In this document: positions 11,201 through 14,770 of the stretch, piece after piece
Position numbering within the stretch: position 1 is the stretch's first letter
Layout of the letters: each line of letters opens with the position of its first letter
Source of the DNA: an uncultured Prevotellaceae bacterium
Lineage (GTDB): Bacteria > Bacteroidota > Bacteroidia > Bacteroidales > Bacteroidaceae
Direction of reading: 5' to 3'
DNA: 40,235 bases
Assembly: GCA_947168045.1 (NCBI GenBank)
Contig: CAMVKN010000031.1
Coordinates: 1 to 40,235 of the forward strand
The notes under the pieces: model-generated
Told to the model about the DNA's origin: nothing
What the model saw: the letters and a program-made list of their open reading frames with translations, nothing else
Database searches by the model: none
Program-made: the position numbers and the translations under genes

Positions 11201-12441
11201 TGCACGTAGGCCACGGTGGGGTTCTTGTCGATGCCCCATATCTGCTGTGTGGCGATGCGTACCACGCGATAGCGCACCAGGGGGATGCCCAGCTTGGCGT
11301 CGATGATGTCGGCACGGAGCGAGTCCACCAGCGTGGAGTCCCTGAAGCTGTAGTCGGTGCTGCCTTCATCGTATGTCAGCTCGCCTATGCTCACAAAGTC
11401 CTTCTCGTTCCCCGTCATCGAGCGCTGCACGTCGAACATGTCGCCTGCAAACACGTCATCCACCTTCGGGTCGGTGACCTGCCACTGCAGCACCACGGCA
11501 CCCACCGAGTCCATCTCTGCCCTCAGGAATTTCGGAGCGTGCACCATGCCCACCGTGCCCACCTCTTTCGTGACGTCGCCTCTCAGCTCCGAGGGCCACG
11601 AGGCATCGGGCAGGTTACTTTTCTCTATGGTGGCCGACGTCACGTTGATGGTCACCGACAGACTGTCGTGCACTTCCGTTGCGGGGATGCGTACAAAGAA
11701 CTGGTAGCCGCTTTTCTGCACCGGCGTGTTCACGGTTGTCCACAGACCGTCGGCGTTCTTGTACTTCGTCGTCAGCGTGTTGATGGCCCTGTCGCAGACC
11801 ACGGGAAGCGTCAGCACGCCGGCATCCTCCAGCTCAGTGCCAGGGATGGGGTCGTAAACCTCAAACATCATCTCGTCGAAGTCTATCGTGCCCAGTTTCC
11901 TCTCATAGGGCTCCGTCTTGCCGCCGTCTCTCCAGAGGGTGGCACTCACATAGAGCGTGAAGCTCTTTCCTGCAAAGCTGGGTGGGTAGTACCAGTCCAG
12001 CTCTGCAAAGCCGTCCTCCTTGCCAGTGCGTGTGGCGTCATGCCGCTGCACTGGGTTTCCCGAGATGAGGCAGTTGGGCTTCCACTTGGTGTCGTTAGTC
12101 AGGTAGAGCAGCGTGTTGTCAGGCTGCAGGTTTGCATAGTCCGACGTCACAGAACCACTGCCGGCACTGCTATACTCAGCAATGTAAATAATGGGTATCT
12201 CCTCATTATTTGCATCGCGCAGACTATAGGTGGCCGTGTGCAGCGTGCGATAAGGGCTGCCGTTTGTCGTTGCCAGCTTCAGGTGCATGACGCCAGGGCC
12301 CTTGGAATACCAGGAGAACGCCTGACTGGGATTGTCGAAAATGCCGTCGGCAGCCAGCGTCGCCTGCGGAACAGTCCATGCGGCCAGGCACAGCAGCAGT
12401 GCCGCCGCGCAAAGCCTTTTTAGTTCATTCATTCTTATCAT
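2263..12441 (-). CDS. Giant secreted multidomain protein with LamG domains and a sorting-type tail
   Basis: The protein is about 3,392 aa and has an N-terminal signal peptide (MIRMNELKRL then a hydrophobic stretch). I chose the ATG at 12441 because the reading frame upstream runs through the promoter; 12432 is also possible. Domains by eye: fibronectin-like segments near 300-385 and 817-894; a GLUG-like repeat region near 574-724; a carboxypeptidase-regulatory-like fold near 917-987; a long unrecognised middle with the motif LRDPPGGGSS near 1458; an Ig-like SbsA-type domain near 2267-2317; and two LamG/concanavalin-like domains near 2330-2480 and 2550-2700. Two modules like those of the neighbouring lipoprotein follow near 2950-3057 and 3250-3360. 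The C-terminus, GVYIYNGKKKVIR, resembles Prevotella type IX secretion tails. It is likely a surface adhesin or structural protein. Its ligand is unknown and no catalytic site is evident. Confidence 0.8.
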   Translation of the reverse strand: MIRMNELKRLCAAALLLCLAAWTVPQATLAADGIFDNPSQAFSWYSKGPGVMHLKLATTNGSPYRTLHTATYSLRDANNEEIPIIYIAEYSSAGSGSVTSDYANLQPDNTLLYLTNDTKWKPNCLISGNPVQRHDATRTGKEDGFAELDWYYPPSFAGKSFTLYVSATLWRDGGKTEPYERKLGTIDFDEMMFEVYDPIPGTELEDAGVLTLPVVCDRAINTLTTKYKNADGLWTTVNTPVQKSGYQFFVRIPATEVHDSLSVTINVTSATIEKSNLPDASWPSELRGDVTKEVGTVGMVHAPKFLRAEMDSVGAVVLQWQVTDPKVDDVFAGDMFDVQRSMTGNEKDFVSIGELTYDEGSTDYSFRDSTLVDSLRADIIDAKLGIPLVRYRVVRIATQQIWGIDKNPTVAYVQPQLNTLSLLRPKDAMAEWTDTLDRKIQVTWDYEKNADDVTYVWDNRAEMRVVTQLYNRDGQRVDSLTRVLTAAEINARKIEMTLTRSCVRYDLSIIVDSKKSPIGKGEANLFALLNSSDDYYTYARRRYEGLPHAPNIIMGNDFNILPRYFNDLIGSDMNTAFEGNFNGNGHTLKVEFMPAAEDNEQYIAPFRFAGNGAVICNLTTTGSFRAKKQFAAGLVGTMSTGKLFIENCVSNMTINSEVNGDGTHGGMVALIDLNSGTDNTKCLRISNSMVGCEFKGTSTNSWGGFVGWRRKGTFGMISNSYFKLSNPNDITSRMAQSSHTFMRNWGYDPEWSIVQDCLYDRGFNLEQGKQSSTPPDNGCWKDGLPAVKQMKFSTPTADNIAAVSTPADKFYFKGTGRVDSLSLAASTLQSSVMLTWSKTDGAIDFFEVERRNVTKKEPFEVIASGIVDMMYEDKTVSPIYDYEYRVSSNNDCEGKEVSYTRVVAGNCVKTGKVEGYVRFADGTGIMGVTVTASQKGSGANASKGGKCTTDESGYFCIEELPYWGNQQGAYQLTLSGVSSDDLDPNCRTGIGVTFDQESNYEKGCVFTVINSTKFSGLVMYKGTSIPVHGARFLVDNHEVRSAEGPVESDFEGKFSFRMLKKDHTIQVVMDGHDFYKGGYYYRNNSTNVTFDVDVANVYFYDETRVTLIGRVAGGKDQGDLPLNNSLSTNNLGDKLKMVLTLEGDNASWLVFDNVNRGITERDTTYIHPKFSTLDKNVYGTRVHTTRHRMEVWPDSLTGEYMVELPPVKWKIQQITAEGYATLFQEGKTSDVIDLTDSLKLHTDHLTGNWRSRMGEDVNSVEVKYHAKYSRIYRSPVLLERRQVGFDKFDYFGEKSYTMRPLVGGNVVIPVAYPVTTTDPKTGKDITTTKYSFNYPVFSTDRGYAIKLSAVERYYYNNNVQSDTVDVVKLDGGFITVRNGFISSTQRDTLSLDSNGEGTYVLRAAQRPYLLTGKDALCTVTFTMERDGVTFEGEPLKGYTFSQYAKQGAKDILSINQPVLVDILRDPPGGGSSAKLSKGSTLKLAYQMDMAWKAGLTLGISTGSGMNHYTGIGGIGFEAGVINGVSSLFNTSFDLIFSGSGQRAFSYTMTANEDISTDASATMVGANADLYIGMETNMFLRPAVAIRAINDSVYQANGGARNAGYMVEIARGYDENGKKIYLVRDEVIGYGQTVKSTFVHSQQYILKQLIPDLANQCKALMFFGTEEEAKNQANATKQPVYWSLRDVGDDDFGVMNTVKDVTLGDDTWTYVYNTTVKEKQEGINYCIILPEGYQGAQVDKVKDFCEAMYTWASMIARNEKEKLEATNKMKNIEMDGGGSVSYSEDFAAEYSNTTSYNWIGSDFTHNYFANPDPDNPDAYGDKERTAAAFSSMAGILGPTVAKMLFSLLNNSKGMSAGGSEATVKEKFSPLTELEVSFVGIKWKFNLTPTLAFGVTPKNSESRKYNRKESFTIKMDKKSHMDFDVYYATPLDSRDDTSVDSKTDIFVEENFLNSVDYVEYFLDRDVGSNDIVHDMVKPRGFIYRTRGGATCRPWEDERKTIFYRHGTVLDERTKKIENPVIKMDKQSVSGVPIDQPARFKLYLTNDSEEPEAVYNYFNILMNERSNPKGARLMLDGMPLSGNARTLEVRPGVVTEKTLEVWAGEDFDYEDLKITLMSVNDLDVFTEASFSVHFLRTAGSVEIATPGDKWIMNTDAPFDEKRGWYLPVIISGFNKNQHNFDHIELQYKESTRGDDYWTNLCAFYADSVLYNAASGTHEMIPENGNIVTRFYGDGTVMEKAYDLRARLYCRNGNSFITSDSKVLSGIKDTRRPQLFGSPDPRDGIIGPGDNIVFNFSEAIEHNYLQQATNFEVVGETNETALSEEPSLLFTGTGYAETDARRNFASKSVTIDLMVRPDSTGRDMPLFSHGIDGHSLQLWLTSTWRLRGVIDNMSFDSEKTVKKGSLQHVALIIDNEHKQALLYNDSIIGTLDNVAYSGYGPLIFGATNEVDVDDRIHYRGRMLEARIWTRTMTEALLNTYGKRQLTGYEMGLADYYPMNEGESTFAIDKAQGANAELHGADWALPRGMSLSLDWDEQKPVKGLHLRSKLMERSAEDDYTLMFWFKTNERGKGALVSNGSGRKTDADAKNKFYIGFEGEQLKYRTNGNEVLLGKDYADDEWHHFALTVDRAHKLANIWVDRTLQATMPTDTLGGMEGDDFYVGNMVWHEAGANVLTEHSQNALTGHIDELCLFSQALPPSLIKRYSTKSPSGKEKGMLLYMGFCRQERNEFNELELRPYAYSQRVYFDMDGKATDERDSVFVEPVSVVMQHIDASFGAPVQANKELRNLNFSFVGRDNQLLVNIDETDARINKRNLYVTVTDIPDLNGNYMASPATAEFFVDRNPLRWERKSWNEEIWTSSYAYDFDVKISNTSGAVHEYTVDNLPRWLTVNRQTDVIDPKAEHTLRFTVNSGLNVGTYDEIIYLTDENGLSEPLALTIRKEGDYPEWYVNDDMKHYSMNVVGQVKIGSAIVTDPEDIVAAFDARGRCMGMTNVNYDPNTAQSQVFMTVFDSTSVYTNELTFKLWHHQTGQIMMLKTDRPVKFVPGSVEGSVDNPVMMTAGSLYYQQLNLLRGWNWISFNVDNDAFFNPVELLKHFEWNNGDILTDDTDDFTFIYNAELGKWLANKDNGKDMVLSNKRSYRVYLHDYLSVEIPGYPLKSLGQRTIPVKHGWNNIGYTPVINLPVSTAMADYAGIARNRDVVKSRSAFAVYTETSAGNGYWSGSLEYMVPGEGYMLYRNAEDNASFHYPYAESGTSYFEGTVLMARDNRAYASTMSLAADVVGIELHEGDRLLAFSEGELRGEALAVDSVFYVSIEGDKKAPLSFAIEREGEIIATTAEVMMFEKNTISGSPMEPTAISFVRADLTQQGWYTVDGVKLQGKPQRKGVYIYNGKKKVIR

Positions 12442-12559
12442 ACAACAATTGTTTTTGTTTTTTTCATTGTGTCGGTTCGTGTTGGTTCGCTCTTTGCCAT
12501 TGGTCGCCTGTGTAGCCGTCATCTTACGCGCGCAGGCGCATACAATAGTAATTTGACTG

Positions 12560-12590
12560 CAAATATACAAAAAAAAGAGGAATGTACAAA
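12560..12590 (-). promoter_or_regulatory. Bacteroidota promoter of the giant-protein operon
   Basis: On the minus strand, TTTG (12587-12590) is followed after exactly 19 bp by TATATTTG (12560-12567), an exact match to the -33/-7 pattern TTTG and TAnnTTTG. Transcription would start near 12553-12556, leaving a leader of about 110 nt before the ATG at 12441. Confidence 0.8.
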
Positions 12591-12624
12591 TAATTATTGT
12601 TAAAATGTTTCATGTTTGTACATT
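12581..12624. promoter_or_regulatory. 10-bp inverted repeat over the -33 box, possible operator
   Basis: aatgtacaaa (12581-12590) and its perfect reverse complement tttgtacatt (12615-12624) are separated by 24 bp. The first arm contains the -33 TTTG of the giant-protein promoter. This spacing suits a dimeric or looping regulator, but no regulator gene is in the window. The repeat also lies just downstream of the transporter stop codon, so a role at the RNA level cannot be excluded. Confidence 0.5.
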
Positions 12625-12657
12625 TGCGGTGCGGGCATGGTCAAACGATGCCTAAAC

Positions 12658-13662
12658 TTACAGCAGGAAGAACAGCGAAACCCCCACCACTGAGATGAGC
12701 GCACCCGCCACGGCGCGTAGCGTGATGGGCTGGTGGAAGAGCCACTTCGACGGCAGCAGGATGATGATGGGCGTGGTGGCCATCAGCGTACTGGCTATGC
12801 CTGCGGCGGTGTGCTGCACGGCCATCAGCGAGAAGCCCACGCCGATGAACGGGCCGCTGAACACGGCAATGAGCATGGCCAGCAGGCCGCGGCGCTCATG
12901 CAGACTCTCACGCATCCTGCCGGCATGGCCGCTAAGCACGAGCCACAGGGCGAAGCACAGCAGGCCCGCCACACAGCGTATCATGTTGGAGGCGAAGGGG
13001 AGGATGGTTTCAGGGTTGAGCGTTGAGAGTTGAGGGTTGAGAGATGAGAGTTGAGGGTTGAGCGTTGAGAGTTGAGGGTTGAGAGATGTGAGGTGAGCGG
13101 CAATGTCCTGTGTATAGTGGTCGAGGCCAATCTTGCTCAGCACCAGGCCCACGCCTTGTCCCAGTGCGGCGCCGATGCCGAAGAGCAGTCCCTTCAGCGG
13201 CATGTCCACCTTGACGTGGTGGCCGTCGGTGCTGCGGCCCAGCACTGAGATGGCAATGCCAGCCAGCGTCACCGCCATGGCTATCAGTGACGACGGCGCC
13301 AGCGTCTGCCCTATCATCACCCAGGCCGCAAGGGCGGCGAACATCGGTGCCAGCGTCATCAGCAGCTGGCCCATGCGCGAGCCGATGGTCAGGTAGCTGT
13401 TGAACAGGCACCAGTCGCCAAAGAAATAGCCCACCACGCCTGACAGCAGCAGCCACCCCCATGTGGCGCCACCGGCGTAGGCAGGGTAGGGCACGCCCAG
13501 CGTCAGCCACAGCAGCAGCGCCGACAGCAGCAGCGCCACCCCCATGCGCCATACATTCATTACAAAGACGCCCAGACGGCGGCTGCCCACCTCGCTGGCC
13601 AGGGCGGCGATGGTCCATGAGAAGGCCACGCCAAGCGATATCAACTCACCTAAGTATTGCAT
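12658..13662 (-). CDS. EamA/DMT-family membrane transporter with a repeat insertion
   Basis: This 334-aa inner-membrane protein has about ten predicted transmembrane segments in two halves, as in the drug/metabolite transporter (EamA) family. The family exports or imports small metabolites; the substrate here is not predictable. The ATG at 13662 is chosen because it lies about 9 bp after a perfect -7 box; an upstream start would lie inside the promoter. The family-like second half ends in AVAGALISVVGVSLFFLL. Between TM6 and TM7 (about residues 189-217) there is a heptapeptide repeat, LSTLNPQ and variants, encoded by twelve 7-bp units. The family does not need it, so it is probably a recent in-frame expansion in an extramembrane loop. 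The gene is divergent from the YARHG/GH89 unit. Confidence 0.88.
   Translation of the reverse strand: MQYLGELISLGVAFSWTIAALASEVGSRRLGVFVMNVWRMGVALLLSALLLWLTLGVPYPAYAGGATWGWLLLSGVVGYFFGDWCLFNSYLTIGSRMGQLLMTLAPMFAALAAWVMIGQTLAPSSLIAMAVTLAGIAISVLGRSTDGHHVKVDMPLKGLLFGIGAALGQGVGLVLSKIGLDHYTQDIAAHLTSLNPQLSTLNPQLSSLNPQLSTLNPETILPFASNMIRCVAGLLCFALWLVLSGHAGRMRESLHERRGLLAMLIAVFSGPFIGVGFSLMAVQHTAAGIASTLMATTPIIILLPSKWLFHQPITLRAVAGALISVVGVSLFFLL
13013..13096. repeat. Heptanucleotide array, 12 units, inside the transporter gene
   Basis: Twelve consecutive 7-bp units lie in phase: gggttga, gcgttga, gagttga, gggttga, gagatga and so on, the last being gaggtga. On the coding strand the units read tcaaccc, tcaactc, tcaacgc, tcatctc and tcacctc. 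Every three units (21 bp) give seven codons, so the protein shows LSTLNPQ-type heptapeptides. The total of 84 bp keeps the frame. Confidence 0.95.
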
Positions 13663-13671
13663 TTCGGGGTG

Positions 13672-13702
13672 CAAAGGTACGAAGAAGGAGGCGTAAAACA
13701 AA
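13672..13702 (-). promoter_or_regulatory. Promoter of the transporter gene
   Basis: On the minus strand, TTTG (13699-13702) is followed after 19 bp by TACCTTTG (13672-13679), an exact TAnnTTTG. The ATG at 13662 is only about 9 bp beyond the -7 box, so the mRNA is expected to be leaderless or nearly so. Confidence 0.8.
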
Positions 13703-13722
13703 GAAAAGTACATTTTTCTTTG
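13699..13722. promoter_or_regulatory. 24-bp near-palindrome joining two divergent promoters
   Basis: The two divergent -33 boxes (CAAA at 13699-13702 for the minus strand, TTTG at 13719-13722 for the plus strand) form the ends of a 24-bp near-palindrome in which 10 of 12 base pairs match. It may be simple promoter symmetry or a shared operator. Confidence 0.6.
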
Positions 13723-13749
13723 TCCTTCTCCCGTTTATTTGTATCTTTG
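13719..13749 (+). promoter_or_regulatory. Promoter of the YARHG-GH89 unit
   Basis: TTTG (13719-13722), 19 bp, then TATCTTTG (13742-13749): an exact Bacteroidota promoter. Transcription should start near 13754, about 28 nt before the ATG at 13783. Confidence 0.8.
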
Positions 13750-13782
13750 CAGACGAAACAGACAACCCAAAACGATACAGCG

Positions 13783-14724
13783 ATGAAAAAGGCAATCTTC
13801 TTCCTCATGCTCGCCTGCAGTGCAGGTGCGCAGGCACAGCTCGTCAAGAATGGCACCCAGTGGTATGATGGCGGCATCAACTATTCGGCAACGGTCAAGG
13901 CCAACGGCTCAGTACTCATGGAGGCGATGGCTGAAGGCGAGGAGCTGCAGTTTGGCATGAACCCCATCAGCGACCTGCCCAACCAGTACCTGGTGCACAA
14001 GGATGCCGAGTTCGAATGGACCAGCATCCCCGAGGGTGCCCTGATGAAGGTGCAGCAGCAGGACGGCATCACCGCCATCAGCCAGTATTGCACCGACCGT
14101 AACGGTGTGCAGAACGTCTTCCTGAAGACCACCAAAGACTGTGAGGTGCTGAACATTGAGAAGATGAAGGCGCTGATTATAGGGACCTACACCCGCAACG
14201 ACGGCAAGCGCGTGCTGATAGGCAACGACTTCATCGGCGTGGGCAGCGAGGAGGGCACCTACGAGGTGATGACCTTCAACGGCATGGCACTGAACATCAT
14301 CAAGCTCAGCGGCATCAACGGTGCCAAGTACTGGCAGATGGTGCCCACGCTGAAGGGCTTCAACCTCTACGCTGGCGACTTCGACGAATATGGCATGTTC
14401 ACGCAGGGCCGCCGCATCGGCTCGCTCATAGAGAGCGACCCCGGTGTGGGACGCTTCTACGCTACGGAGCAGGCTGTCCTGAACGGCAACATCCTCAGCA
14501 TCTTCCGCAAGGAGACGCTGCGGCTGATGCGCAACGAAATCATGGCCCGCCATGGCTATGTCTTCCAGACACAGGACCTGAAGGACTATTTCAGCCGCGA
14601 GCCGTGGTACAAGCCTGGCACCGACAACAGTAGCATCAAGCTGTCGTTCATAGAGCAGCTGAACCTCGACCTCATTGTTGGCGAGGAGAACCGTGCCGAG
14701 CGTGACGCCGTGCAGGAAGAGTGA
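13783..14724 (+). CDS. Secreted YARHG-domain protein
   Basis: This 313-aa protein begins MKKAIFFLMLACSAGAQAQ, a clean signal peptide cut after AQA or AQAQ. The ATG at 13783 is chosen because the upstream part of the frame lies in the promoter. Residues about 246-302 form a YARHG domain: LRLMRNEIMARHGYVF, then DLKDYFS and the REPWYKP motif. YARHG is an extracellular domain of unclear function, often found in secreted or peptidoglycan-linked proteins. The N-terminal 240 residues are not recognised. They look beta-rich, with a repeated short pattern of turns (NGTQWYDGG, NDGKRVLIGND). The gene is 46 bp upstream of the GH89 gene and probably co-transcribed with it. A direct functional link is not evident. 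Confidence 0.85.
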   Translation: MKKAIFFLMLACSAGAQAQLVKNGTQWYDGGINYSATVKANGSVLMEAMAEGEELQFGMNPISDLPNQYLVHKDAEFEWTSIPEGALMKVQQQDGITAISQYCTDRNGVQNVFLKTTKDCEVLNIEKMKALIIGTYTRNDGKRVLIGNDFIGVGSEEGTYEVMTFNGMALNIIKLSGINGAKYWQMVPTLKGFNLYAGDFDEYGMFTQGRRIGSLIESDPGVGRFYATEQAVLNGNILSIFRKETLRLMRNEIMARHGYVFQTQDLKDYFSREPWYKPGTDNSSIKLSFIEQLNLDLIVGEENRAERDAVQEE

Positions 14725-14770
14725 TGAGAGATGAGATTTTGAAGCGAGCGGAATTGAAGTGAAATATGAT

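Noticed and set aside
10450..12423. 657-codon open frame on the plus strand
   Set aside because: It lies wholly opposite the giant-protein gene, has no promoter or plausible product, and reflects the GC-rich codon use of the real gene.
12442..12570. N-terminal extension of the giant protein
   Set aside because: It starts inside the promoter and would place a polar stretch before the signal peptide.
13013..13096. Telomere-like repeat (gggttga resembles plant gggttta)
   Set aside because: The likeness is chance. The array is short, variable and inside a bacterial gene.
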